This document shows, in pieces, positions 12,501 to 23,622 of a stretch of DNA of 64,000 nt. The DNA comes from Telopea speciosissima (Eukaryota; Streptophyta; Magnoliopsida; Proteales; Proteaceae), in NCBI RefSeq assembly GCF_018873765.1, contig NC_057925.1:49736010-49800009 (forward strand), read 5' to 3'. Made by a program: the position numbers and the translations under genes. Positions within the stretch are counted from its first letter, which is position 1; each line of letters begins with the position of its first letter. The notes beneath the pieces are model-generated. The model had not been told where the DNA came from. It worked only from the letters and a program-made list of their open reading frames with translations, and made no database searches.

Positions 12501-14756
12501 GGGTTCCCTTCCGACAGCTGCAAGAAATAAACAAAAAAGGGAATTTTATTGTTGACTAGAATATAAGTTCAGGGTAGAGGCATGAGACCCAAAACAGGTA
12601 GGTATTAATACCCCAGGAGATGGAGCTCCAATGTTGCTTTGTACTGTGACGGTATTTCCATCAGAGCTGCCAGAGCAAATTCAGCCTCCTTCTTAAAGTT
12701 GGGAATGTTTTTTGACATGAGTTCTGTAAAATTTACAAACTGCACATGACAGAGGTAAGATAGAATGACTTCAGAAAATTATCACCAGCACAATTTATAT
12801 CGCAAATTATTTTCAGATTAGCTTTAAAACCTGAAAATTATCAAATGCCCGAGAGGGAATATTGTCATCAAACTGCCGCATCAGGTCCCAAGGGCCGTCA
12901 CCGACACCAACCAAGACAATTGACAATGGGTATTTACTGTAAATAGGAACACGCACTGGAAGGTATTGGAAGATATCCTAGACAATTCTACACAGCAAAA
13001 ATCACAAATTGATGGTACATGAGTTTACTACCTTGCGTTCACTATTGCATTAATTGTATCCTGCTCTTGTCGACTTAACTGGCCATTTTCTGTGTCAGCA
13101 CTTCGTGTTACCTACGGACACCATATTGTGTCACGATAATCAGATTGAAAATTTACTACCCAGCAAATACTATAGGCCAGTTCCATCAGGAACAAAGAAA
13201 ATCAAACATTCTTAAGTTCTCCAATATAAATCAAATTAGCCAGCAAAGAGGAAGAAACTATTTGAACCTTTCTACTTTGTCCTGCAAATTTGAAGATAAT
13301 ACAAAAATGAAATAATGTGGTGAAAGGCACATCAAGAACAAAAACTGACCTGCCCATCAGCAATTATCATAAGAACATGATATTGACCGCCACTATTCTC
13401 CACGATTCCAACAGCAGTTTCTATTATTGGAGCAAAGGAAGTTGGTCCTGGCAGATGGGAGAAGAAGCGAACTCTTTACTTGAACACTGACAAAAATTCA
13501 AGAAATTTTTTTCTTTTTAAAAAACCCGTTAACACAAACCAGCTAGTCGAAGATGTGGAACTAATTCCCTATATCGTAGAAGGGCTTCCTCAAAGCCATT
13601 ACATGGCCTCTCATCTGGATAAAAGCTAAACACCTCCTGATCATGCGTTGATGCTGCAACGAAGTAAAAACAATAATACCATATGTCAGCTCCCATAGAT
13701 GCAAATAATTTTCCGGCAAAAGAGTCTGTGTTATGTAGGAATGGATCATGCATGTTTCACTAACCATCTCCAAATCCAAAACAGGGTATGAGGTTATCCT
13801 CATCAAAAGCTGAAAGTGTCCTTCCTATGATGTTTATTGCCTGTTCATAGGGGTTTGGAGACTCTCCCAGATGATGTAGGCTTCTACGGTTGAAAGCTCT
13901 CGCACCTGTCCATTCGTTGCTCTTTGTGAAGTCAATGCCAACAATGAGATTGGAAGATTCCAGACCAGCTTGAGCAAGAGCCTCTGTCACCTAGCATGGA
14001 AGGAAAAAGAGTAGCATTTACAAATATTATTTCACAGTAAAGATAAACTGTTAGATAAGCTCAACCATCAGAACTACAGCTCTATAGGAATTAATTAGAA
14101 ATTTATGAGAAACTAGAACTTGCTAAATCAAGCTTACAAACATTATCACCAACTAAAATATGTATCCTATTCAATCTTTTATTCCTCTCTTCTATCAATT
14201 CTGCAAGCTGATGATAAAATACAGTTGAAGACAAAATTAAGCATTCAAGAACAATCAGAACCCAGGATTCTTTCCTCCTTTTTTAGTGTACCCCTTCACC
14301 CTGAGTTGTAAGGGGCCACTATATATTAGGAATAGGCCTCTGATTCCATAGGAAAAATTATATACATAAATATATATTTCCTCACTGGTTCTTGAGATAT
14401 GTAGAACAACCTACAACATGCTCCAACCACAAGAAATAAAATGGAGATACAGCAAGTTATTTTGAGAAATATTTTGATGTTTAAAACTGTTTTGAGCTCG
14501 ACATTTAAGGTGAAAATATGGACCAAACTACATATGTACAATGAATTGGAAACATTTATGCAGAATACCCACTTACCTGCTCAAGGGAGTTGTAGTTGTC
14601 AGCAATCTTCGTGTACCTACTCTGATGTCTACTTCTTATATCTGGTTCCATGTGGGATGCATAGGAGGGGTAGGATGAAGAAGTCTGAATTGATGGTGGT
14701 TCATAATTAAATGAAGCATCAGGTTTCCAATGTGCTGTTGACTGTCTCCCTCCCAT
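9557..14756 (-). CDS. RGLG-like: E3 ubiquitin-protein ligase RGLG-like (copine/vWA domain plus C-terminal RING), ten coding exons
   Basis: RGLG proteins are RING-type ubiquitin ligases linked in Arabidopsis to auxin transport and stress signalling. Exons (minus strand, 5' to 3'): 14577-14756, 13765-13990, 13540-13653, 13350-13447, 13032-13111, 12831-12936, 12612-12739, 12355-12517, 9724-9780, 9557-9637. All junctions are GT-AG and in phase, giving 410 residues. The N-terminus MGGRQS is a candidate myristoylation site, as known for RGLG1/2. The copine-like vWA domain runs from [15 protein letters not shown] (residues 73-87, MIDAS-type DxTxSN) to about residue 270. A Pro/Ser-rich linker follows, then a C3HC4 RING: C367, C370, C381, H383, C386, C389, C396, C399, ending TTRIRLY. 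It is shorter than Arabidopsis RGLG1/2 because the N-terminal and linker regions are shorter. The 2.57-kb eighth intron (9781-12354) is full of repeats. Upstream non-coding exons probably exist but were not placed. Confidence 0.93.
9826..10240 (+). repeat. Two-copy tandem duplication, period about 206 bp, in the large RGLG intron
   Basis: The sequence from TCTCATATAATCT through a poly-G tract and ATCCTCCCAGACATGG is repeated once; CATGCATCCTTGC starts at 9844 and again at 10050. Both copies carry a poly-G run of variable length. The copies are nearly identical, so the duplication is young. No coding content. Confidence 0.85.
10545..10775. repeat. GATCCGAT-rich dispersed repeat in the RGLG intron
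   Basis: The stretch is built of degenerate GATCCG/CGGATC and AATCGG motifs, like other AATCGG-rich repeats in this window (16850-17090, 53200-53300, 58300-58550). The ends are not clear. It is probably a decayed MITE, but I cannot show target duplications. Confidence 0.35.
12066..12140 (-). mobile_element. RTE-type LINE 3'-end fragment in the RGLG intron
   Basis: The motif AAGCCTTATCC followed by TTTGGGGTTGG is the reverse complement of the conserved 3' end seen in the RTE LINE at 63180-63220 (CCCATTAAGTTGGC then ATAAGGCTGAG and a TTG tail). It is preceded by an AACTC-rich stretch that may be the degenerate 3' repeat. Only the tail remains. Confidence 0.5.
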
Positions 14757-17277
14757 AATTGCAGGAAATCTTTTACAAATTTAACTGGTTTATGTGGATA
14801 AGCAGCTGTCCAGTAGTAAAGCTGCAGGTTGATCCATTAGGTGAGACTCACAATATGTAAGACTCAACAAAGTTATAAGGATCAAAATTTCTTGAAACCA
14901 ATTGAAGCAGCAGAAAACTCAATTTTATCTTTAAATGATAAAAACATGTTCATCAATTATGTACAGTACACAGAAATTAGTTTCACGCATAATTTGGCAT
15001 GTTCAATTAATGGATAACCAAACAGAGGTTGTTCAAAGATCAAGAACAGGTATAAAATGAGACATTTCTTTTTTTCAAATTCCTCTCTTTCATCACTAAC
15101 AATTTTAACATAAAATCCACACTGAAAGACAAAGGAAGATCAAATAAAAGCTAAAGAAACTAATTTTATCTGCTAAAATTGTAATAGGAGACAGTAGATA
15201 AGAGAAGGATTAACTCACAATAAACTCCAACACCGTCAGAAAACAAACAACAATCACCTAAAAGGAGCACTTGGAATATCCAGAATTCATCTCGCTTTTA
15301 CTGAAACTGTTCTTAAATATCTGACCTGGATTTCAAGAAAAGAGAACCAAAGAGTATCTAGATTAAGATACTGAAGAAGATTGAAAACTGAAGTGAAAGA
15401 CGAAAATCATACTTCATAGATTGAGGGAAGATAATCAATTTATTCAGACCTAAAGACGCGCATTGAAGCAATTGCTACGAAACTACTCGGAAAGCATTTA
15501 TCAAGTCAAGCGAGGTTGAAGCTGAACTACCCCAAAAGATCAAAACTATGAAAGGGAAATTCCATTATACTATTATATTAAATTTAATGTTAATGTAATA
15601 GGAAAAGAACCAGAAGATGAATTTTGACATTCTGGTTTTTGGGTTTTCAGTTAAAATTACTTAACAAGTAAGTAAGACTGGAGAGTAATTTGACCAGGAT
15701 TGAGCATTCACCATTCCGAAACGTGAGGAACTGTATCAGTCGAAAGCGAAATTGAGGCTGTTTTTGTATTCATGCTTTGAATAGATTCTAAAAACTCATT
15801 CTAAAGCAGTTTCTGAGCCATGTTTCTATTTTTAGAAATAACTTTTTGTATTTATACTACGGGCCAGAAAAGAAACATAAATGTGTTTGTTATACGTAAT
15901 AATTTCTGTTATTGAAATTTTGAGGTGAATCACTTGAGCCCTGAGATGAGCTAAGCTAGGTGTGGGGCGGAAGGCCTTACTAACAGAGTCCCTATCACAT
16001 GTTGTGCATTGTCATACGTTGAGCCGAGTTTAATAGTTTTTATCCCTCCCAATTTTGATAAATTTTTTAAAATGTCATTTAATACATAAAAAATTGGTGG
16101 TGGTGGAGGAGGTGGTGATGGTGGTGTTAGTAATAGCAGCAGTAGTGGTAGCGTCGGTGGTGGTGGAGTCTTACGGAGATGAGAGTAGTGGAAACTGGAG
16201 ATAGGTCGAACACCCCAACCCCTTATTTTCCTGTTTTATTTTTGAAATAAAGAAGTTCCAATTTGGAGCTTCTTTTGTTTTCTATTTCGTAGTTACATTT
16301 TTGTCCCAATTCATTCTCAAAAACAAAAACATGAATCGATGTTAATAAACAGATTTCTACTATTTCTTTGTTCATATGAACAAAAAACACAGAGAAATAA
16401 AGAAACGTATTAGTACTATCATGCGGGCCCATAAAGACCCAGAATCCACCTTTACTGAGAATGCATTCTAAATACAAAAAAACCAAAATCTATCTATTCT
16501 GATAATGCATTTCAACCAAAGCATAGTAAATAATCAGGGAACGGGTCAGGCATATAAAGAATTTTTATAGAACATATGGAAGTTTATTAGTTGAAAGCGA
16601 AATTCAGATTGTTTTTGCTATGCGTTCTCATAATAAATGCATTATAAAATGATGAAGAAAAAAATAAGTTTCAAGATGTCTTCTAGAGTCCAGACCTAAA
16701 ATCTATTTGGAGACGGACTCATAAGTAATCGGAGGTCAAATCAAACTCAAGCTGATAGAAAATCTTCATAGAAATGATGGATTGGATTATATTTAAGGAA
16801 TGATTGTTTCAAGGGAGGATTACTTTCAAACTGTTTATCAATTATCATATTTACAGATTCACCGATTTCGGCTGATTCCAATCTGTACATTTCGATTACC
16901 ATATTTAAAAACCCAGAATCGGTATTTGGATCGCTGGAATCGGTCTAAATTCAATGGAAATTGACTAAAAACAACCCTTGCACTAGTTTCCTACGGTATC
17001 AGTCCAATCCGATTATGCAGAATCGGATTGTTTAACCGATCTGGATCGGACTGAATCAGCCAATCAAATACTATTTTTCAAACCCGGAAATGTGAATGGT
17101 CGGTCAATCGATCCGCGTCGTATTCCTTTTTTGTTTTTTCTTTATCCGTGCCGTATTCAATACGCCATTACACAACCATCGCTGTTGTTAATTCCTAATC
17201 ACCATTTACTAAAATAAAATTAATTTAATCACTAATCTGGGAACCAAAGAGAGAAAGTTCTCTTTCTCTTCCCGGAG
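14757..17277. other. Upstream DNA of RGLG and intergenic repeats
   Basis: The part next to 14757 should contain the promoter and 5' UTR of the minus-strand RGLG gene; no core motif is certain. A text of about 35 bases (GAAAGCGAAATT followed by GTTTTTG) near 15740 recurs near 16590. A GGT/GGA microsatellite lies at about 16096-16170. From 16850 to 17090 there is an AATCGG-rich dispersed repeat with partly inverted symmetry. No gene recognised. Confidence 0.35.
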
Positions 17278-17440
17278 ACGAGCTAAATTTGGAGATGATT
17301 CCCGGGGAATTTAGCTCGCCTTCAGGGAGCCCAGCATGCCATTACACAATTTTATCATCAAGATGTGTGCGATACAGTTCAACCACTGGATGCCCCCTAG
17401 GCGCGCCCAGACGCTGGGCTCCCCCAGAGACGATCCTGAT
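17278..17440. repeat. Nested hairpins upstream of the BMT5-like gene
   Basis: CGAGCTAAATT at 17279 pairs with AATTTAGCTCG ending near 17320, and GGGAGCCCAGC at about 17326 pairs with GCTGGGCTCCC ending near 17432. The intervening loop is GC-rich (CCCCCTAGGCGCGCCC). It resembles a small foldback element; a target duplication was not found. Confidence 0.5.
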
Positions 17441-17645
17441 CCATCGTCTCCCGAGCCTCCGTCATCTCATTGGCTGGCTCCTCACCGTCGGTTCAGTGAT
17501 CATTATTCAATAGTGATAAAGCAAAAAGCATATTCTTTTGACGACCTTTCTTCCTAAGTAATGCAAAGCAATCTTTTCCGAATACTAATTTTTTCTTTTT
17601 CAATCTGTTGCATAGTTCACAGTTTTGAAAAAGGGCTTCACACCC

Positions 17646-18694
17646 ATGGAGACAGTGACCACCATGGAAGAGGAAGAGGACGAAGAAGTGGAAGAGGAAG
17701 AGGAAGAGGAAGAAGAAGAAGAAGAAGAAGAAGAAGAGGGGGTTATACCCATAGTAAAATGGATAAAACATTACTCAAGCTACCACAGAATCTTGTTGGT
17801 AGGAGAAGGAGACTTCTCCTTCTCTCTTTCTCTGGCTAGGGTTTTCAGTTCTGCAACAAACATGGTTGCTACATCCCTTGACACCCAAGGTAAAGTGCCA
17901 CACCAAAAAGGATATTCTGAAAAATATTGTAGATCTCCATCTTCCATCTCTGATGATGTTTGAAATTCTTAGTGATTTGATTTATTTCCTTTACAATCTT
18001 GTTTATTTAACTGAGTAAATGATGATTGTGAGAACGAAGATGATCTGGCCAGAAAGTATAGCTATGGAATTGGGAATGTGAGAGAGCTAGAAGAGAGGGG
18101 TTGTTTGGTCTTGCATGGAATCGATGCAACCAAGATGAGCCAACACTATTTTCTCAGGACTCAGAGGTTCGATCGCATCGTTTTCAACTTCCCTCATGTG
18201 GGTTTCCTCTATCGTGAAGATAGTTACTGCCAGATCCAGTTAATTATCTTTTCTCCCCCTTCTCCCTTTCTTCTTTCTGTTTAGTGAAATGGTAAAGAAG
18301 GCTTCAAAATATTTGATCATGGTGGTTGAACAGGTTGAACAAAAATTTGGTGAAGGGGTTTCTGGAGAATGCTCAGGTGCTATTGAAGGAGAAAGGAGAA
18401 ATTCACGTGTCTCACAAAATAGGAGAACCCTACAACAAATGGGATTTGGTCAAGAAAGCAGAGAAGAGGGGTCTCTTTCTACAGGAAGCCGTTCCCTTCT
18501 GCAAAGAAGACTACCCTGATTATGGGAATAAGAGGGCGCATGGTAACCTCCCTGATCTCCCCTTCCGTCTAGGTGAGTGCACCACTTTCAAGTTCATTCT
18601 CAACACACAAATCCAAAAGAAACAGAGAAAAAACAACGCAAATGCAGAGGGAGAGAGAGAGAGAGTGTGTGTGATGCACTGTAACCTGGCATGA
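17646..18694 (+). CDS. BMT5-like (DUF2431) Rossmann methyltransferase-domain protein
   Basis: The domain is that of yeast 25S rRNA uridine-N3 methyltransferase Bmt5; plants carry a family typified by the At4g26485-like proteins, mostly uncharacterised. Exons: 17646-17889, 18040-18238, 18334-18694, with GT-AG junctions in phases 1 and 2, giving 267 residues. The ATG at 17646 is the first in frame. An acidic tract of about 20 Glu follows (GAA/GAG repeat, about 17664-17738). Then come HRILLVGEGDFSFSLSLA (SAM-binding motif I), ATSLDTQDDL, RELEERGCLVLHGIDATKM, FDRIVFNFPHVGF (the NFPH signature), LNKNLVKGFLENAQ, GEIHVSHKIGEPYNKWDLVK and, at the end of the conserved part, GECTTFKFIL. The C-terminal tail after this is Lys/Asn/Glu-rich and runs into a GA microsatellite. 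Substrate in plants is not settled; the RNA-methylation role is by homology. Confidence 0.88.
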
Positions 18695-19239
18695 AAGAGT
18701 GACTCAAAATTTATGAATGTGAATGTTTTATTTATTAACCTTGTCATGATTCATGTGGAAAACATCAAACATCTTTGGTGGTGCATTAGCCAGGAATCTC
18801 TGCAATTGCTTTACCCTCCTCTGCATTTTTATATACTTCGTTTGCAAAATTCCCATTAAAACGATTTTGATATTGGGAACGCCCCTAACTATTATTTGGA
18901 CGGAGGAGTTCCAGTTCTGAACATCAAAGAAAGGGTTAACTTTGGCAATGACAAAACTTACTCTTCTTCAACATTTCTTAAGTGTAAGATAACCCCATCT
19001 AGCACAGAGGATCGTGTAGACCTGCACGTAATCCGTTTTTGTCCATCCATTGCTCTTGAAGCAATAAACCTTGTGTTTGGTTGTCAAGACATGGATAGAA
19101 AAGAACAGAATTTTTTCCAACTGTTTTGTTAGGACGGAAAAGAAATGAAAAATAGAAGAAATACTTCTCAGAAGAATAAAAATGGGTTGGGTTAATTTTT
19201 TGGGATTGGTGTGTGGTTTGTGTGATCATCAAAAAAAGA

Positions 19240-19271
<32 letters not shown>

Positions 19272-19360
19272 AAAGAAAAGAAGAAAAAAGAAAAAAGAAG
19301 AAGAAGAAGAAGAAAGGGTTGGGTTTCATGAGTTATTCAGAACACCCCAAAAAAGAGGGA
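18695..19360. other. Downstream DNA with a poly-A insertion
   Basis: It holds the 3' region of the BMT5-like gene. GGGTTGGGTT at 19184-19193 recurs at 19316-19325 and brackets about 120 bp that end in ATCATCAAAAAAAG and a long A/G tract, which looks like a truncated poly-A retroelement insertion. Nothing else recognised. Confidence 0.45.
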
Positions 19361-20599
19361 ATTTTCTAGATCTACTAGATTGTAAAATGAATTACAAAAA
19401 TAGTAGGTATAAATTATGTTTTACCAATCTTGAAAAGATTTACAAAATCCCCATATGAGTAAAAATAGCTAAATGAATAACCTAAAATACCCACAACTTC
19501 CTTCTCTCCTTCATTATTCTCTTTCTTTTCTTCCTCCACCAACAAAGGTACACCTCTTTGCTCCCTCCACCCCCTTCCTGGAACACCGCCCACCTTCCTC
19601 ACTACAAATCTGCCCGGCACCATCACTGCCACCCACCCCCTCCTTCGCCTATAACCCCACAGTCTTTAATGAACCGTTTCCCTTCTCATTTTGCCCATAT
19701 TAATGAAATTTTGATGCTTAATGTTCATAGGTCTTCCTCTTTATCTGTAATGGGGGTTGTCTCTTATTGATGATTTGAATGATGACTTTGAAGTTGTGAT
19801 TGTGAAATCCATAATTTTCGACAACTTAATCACAACATTGCGATCCGTTAGTTTCGAAGGTTGAAATTTTGAACTCAAAAAAACAGAAATCCCTTGACTC
19901 CGGAAAGATGCTCTTAGAAGGGTCGGTTGACTTTAAAATTTGACAAATGGAAACTAGGATTTCAATAAAGGCACCTTCTTCAGAGAGGGATTGTGGTTTC
20001 TTAAATTGTTCTATTCCAAGTTGTTTGGTTTTTTTTCTTTTTTTTGGCTTAGTTTGTTTCGGTGTAGAATTTTGTCTGAAAAATTTTACTTGAAAATTTT
20101 CACTTCAAAAAATTTTAGATGTAATATTTTAAATGTTGAAAAGTATTCCAATATTAGTTTTTTTATGAAAACAAACATTAGAAAATTTTCAACATGTAAA
20201 ATTCTACATTTACGAAGTAAAATTTGCCACGTAAGAAAAATTTTACGCTGAAACAAACGGATTAAATGGTTATTAAGTAATGGGTGTATGTTGGGGCGGG
20301 TTTGCAGTGGAGGAGAGAGGGAGAGGGAGGGAGAGGTAGATGGCAACTGTGGTGGTGGTGGTTCCAGGCAAATTTGCAAGGAGGAAGGCGAGGCAATGTT
20401 GCAAGGAGGGGGAGGGGGAGGAGGGAGTGCGAAGAAGGAAGAAGAGAGCAAGAAGTTGGGGTACTTTAGGTTATTCATTTAGCAATTTTTACTCATATGG
20501 AGATTTGGTAAATCTTTTCAATGTTGTAACTTGCGATGATAAAACATAATTTGTACCTACTATTTTTGTAATTCTTTTTACAATCTAAGGTAGAAAGGG
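19361..20599. mobile_element. Long-TIR element, probably Mutator-like (MULE), non-autonomous
   Basis: About 200 bp at the left (19362-19560) are inverted at the right (20310-20599); for example ATTACAAAAATAGTAGGTA (left) against TACCTACTATTTTTGTAAT (right), and TACTCATATGG-type text in both arms. The outer end GGAATTTTCTAGATCTACTAG resembles that of the element at 39181-39995, so they belong to one superfamily. The inner arms are C/T-rich on one side and G/A-rich on the other, giving spurious low-complexity frames. A clean 9-bp target duplication is not seen; the right end seems damaged next to the LTR-like sequence. Confidence 0.65.
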
Positions 20600-20602
20600 T
20601 TT

Positions 20603-21136
20603 TGTTAATTTAATAACTGAGACATTACAGATATTTATATACAAGGCTGGGTAATACCCAAGTACAACAAACTAACAGAGTGTAATCACTACGTGACAGT
20701 TGTACAAAAGGCCTTGGTTGTATGTTTGACTGAGTAGGTAGGAATCCCTATAACAAGATCTAGACAATTCCCCCAATAGTTTATTTAATTGTCTAACTAA
20801 TTTCATATAGTGAACAAGGAGATCAATAGACATATCGTTACTGTAAATAGAACACGGGCCAGGCCCGGTCCAAGCTGACCACAAGGGGCAGGTCGGACCC
20901 TAAAATCAGATCATCTGAGAAACCAAATTCTCCCTCTCTCTTCAGTGTTTTGTGTTCTCTTTGGGATTCCATCTCTTCCCAGGGATTTGTGGTGTGGAGT
21001 TCTTCTTTATAGATAGCCATTTCGAGATATTCGAAGATCGTGAAAGAAATCGTTCGAGTTCGTGCAGTTTGTAACCAAACCTGTACGAGATCCTCTTCTG
21101 CTGCGTTCCCATCTCCGTTCAAGTAACAACCTAACA
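20603..21136 (-). mobile_element. Possible solo LTR (copia-like) fossil
   Basis: On the minus strand the stretch begins TGTTAGG and ends TTAACA, contains a TATA-like TATATAAATA close to its 3' part, and has the general look of a plant copia-type LTR. No internal domain and no matching 5-bp target duplication are visible, so the call is tentative. It abuts the right end of the neighbouring MULE. Confidence 0.35.
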
Positions 21137-21612
21137 AGTGATGATTTATTTACAACTACAAATTAATTTATCTATTCAAAACCAGTTCAATAAGGATCAA
21201 TTCAATTCGATCTGGATTTTTTCGATCAATTTTATTGGTTCGCATTAGGTTTGGATACCCGTACTCATATCTAAAGTAGATTGCTCACAATCTAATATGA
21301 ACACCTCGCATGAGATGCATCAAGAACCAATGAAAACCAAAACTTTCTTTTTTTATTTTTGGTTGGGGGGGAGGAGTAGTGATTGGATCTAAGGCGCATG
21401 AGGCTTACATAATTTATGAGGTAAGCATATTCGATTCTAACCTCAAAACGAGTTGTAAGATTGAGATTTTAGAGTGTCATAAAAATATAGATGAAGTTTT
21501 TCTCAACGCTGCACAAAGGAAAGTTAAGCCTATATACCTCCCTATAAGTCATGCCACCTTACCATATGTTCTCATCATGTATTTTTGCCTTCGCTCCGCT
21601 TGACAGTACTTA
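21137..21612. other. Unassigned intergenic DNA
   Basis: AT-rich sequence with one frame at 21379-21603 of no recognisable family. Nothing else seen. Confidence 0.3.
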
Positions 21613-21620
21613 GGGAAAAT

Positions 21621-22691
21621 TAGGCTTGTCAACCGGTACGGTTTTGGTATGGTACCAAAAATAGATACCCAATATTGATATCGTATCATACCGTTTAAGA
21701 ATACAATTTTCAATTCCGATACCATACCGTTTCGGTATGGTTTTGGTATGGTATAAAAATAATATGGAAAATGGTATGGATTCGGTACAACATATAAGAA
21801 TTGGATCAAGGACAAGTGGACCAATAATGGATCTGGACCGGTGATGGGTAAGACCGTAAAAATGGCTTCCTTTCCATCTGACCGGGTGGTGTGGATTCCA
21901 CGCATCTTCCATCTTCTTCATTTGACTGGGGAGATGGTAACCCTAATAGAGGATGCGGTGGCGGCGGTACCAAGCCGATAGCAGCAGGGTGGTGGACTGG
22001 TGGTAGTTTACTGGCCTTAGAAGAGGATGGTCAGTCCCATCTTCCAAGTCATTGACGCTACCAAGAGCAAGCCACTGGATGCCCTCCTTGAATGCATAGA
22101 TCTGTTTTGCTGAGGTTCATGGGGCTGTCCATGGTATCCCCGCGCAGAAACACAAGGTCGCATACCACTCCTAGAAGCACGAAGATGACTGGAAAAGGGA
22201 CGGATGTCGCGCTCCACGCAAGATCGATTCCCCCCACATTCATGGATTTGGTTATGCCTCTGAAATCAGGTCTCTCGATCTCTGAAGCTTTGCTCTTCTA
22301 CAAATGGGGGTTTTTCACATCAATCCATAGAAGGATGCGCACATAGTTCTGAGATGGGTGAGAGCCGGAGCACACACTTCCTTCAATAGGGTTTTTAGGT
22401 TTTAGTTTTTTAGGAGTTAGTCTTGGCCATTTAGACTTTAGGTATTTTTTTTTTTAATATTTTACAGGTATACCCCCAAAACGGTACGGTTTTGGTACCA
22501 TTTTGGTATAATGGTACGGTTTCTGTACATACCGATGGTATTGTACCCAATACCAATACCATACCATACCGTGGTCAATATCATTTGACCATATCGTACT
22601 GTACCGTTTTTGCAACGGTACGATTTGGTACGGTTTTACGCAGGTGGTTTCAGTTTCGGTATACGATTTCGATTTCAAATTGACACCCTTA
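21621..22691. mobile_element. hAT-type non-autonomous element with GC-rich cargo
   Basis: A perfect 8-bp target duplication GGGAAAAT flanks it (21613-21620 and 22692-22699). The ends are TAGGCTTGTCAA and TTGACACCCTTA. Subterminal regions (to about 21790 and from about 22455) consist of degenerate GGTACGGTTTTGGTA motifs. The centre, about 21800-22440, is non-repetitive and more GC-rich than its surroundings and holds overlapping frames on both strands (for example 22058-22243 minus, 61 residues), so it may be captured host sequence. No transposase domain is seen. Confidence 0.85.
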
Positions 22692-22759
22692 GGGAAAATG
22701 AAGCATACGTCGGCCTTGTACATAGGAATGTATAAAATTACCAACCCACGCCCATTAAT

Positions 22760-23580
22760 TAAAAAATCTCATCCATGTTGATATCTGATGAACCATGTTA
22801 TGTCCAACCAATCCTTAAACAACACATGGCAAGTCAAGAAGATGGTCGAACCAGATATCCGACCCATACCGAACTATATAAGTCTTGGGCGAGTCATCTT
22901 ACTCCATATTCGATCACTCGGGTCGGATATCAAACACTAACCCAAAAAGATCACTCCAAACTAATTACTGAGTCGACCAGGATACTGAGTTCAAGAGTCG
23001 GCCTAGCTTGCTTGGACAGCTCACACATTTACCATTTAGCATACGACTCCATGTCATACACGATCGACAAACGTGTCAGATAAACCCTAAAACTTGAGTA
23101 ACAAGTAAGTTAACTCGTATGGTAAGTTAACCTGACCAGAGTACAGAACCAGTTAAGGTCACACATACATCCTTGTGACTCTCGGATCAATATGTGTCTC
23201 TCCCTAGAGACGGCACCTACCACTATATGGAACGCTGCCAATCTCTCACTTTCTATTCTTTGGATTTGAGTTTTTATCTGTTGCAAATATTTGACTTAGG
23301 CATCGGAGCGTCCTAATCGGTTCAAGCCAGCACTTCTTTGTCGTGTGAATGTTCTCTTGTACAGGATAGGTCAACCAAGAGAGCATCAGCTCGGATTTCG
23401 CCGCAACAATGTCCATCTACTCTCATTGGCTCTTGCATTGGTGCAGGGTCTACGCATCCAGGCAGAGCTCTCTTACCCCTTTGGGCACTTAGGATTGGGA
23501 GTCTAGAACCTCTCCCTGTATGTGGAGAGTTATTACTCTCCACATATGCTTTAATAAAGCCACTAGTCCCACTCATGTGA
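22760..23580 (+). mobile_element. LTR-like fossil, probably Ty3/gypsy
   Basis: The text TTGACTTAGGCATCGGAGCG (about 23290) and the following CC-rich part are like the R/U5 area of many plant gypsy LTRs, and a TATATAAG-type motif lies near 22876. Only an LTR-like piece is visible, with no internal coding region, and its ends are uncertain. It looks broken and old. Confidence 0.4.
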
Positions 23581-23622
23581 CCGAAAAAACTTTCTATCAG
23601 TCACCTCTCTCTTTTTTTTTTA

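Noticed and set aside
17493-17771. Phe/Leu-rich minus-strand frame
   Set aside because: It is the antisense of the poly-Glu (GAA/GAG) repeat.
20284-20549. Gly/Arg/Glu-rich frames
   Set aside because: Low-complexity translation of the G/A-rich arm of a long-TIR transposon.
23322-23580. Overlapping frames of about 80 codons on both strands
   Set aside because: They fall in an LTR-like fossil and show no protein domain.
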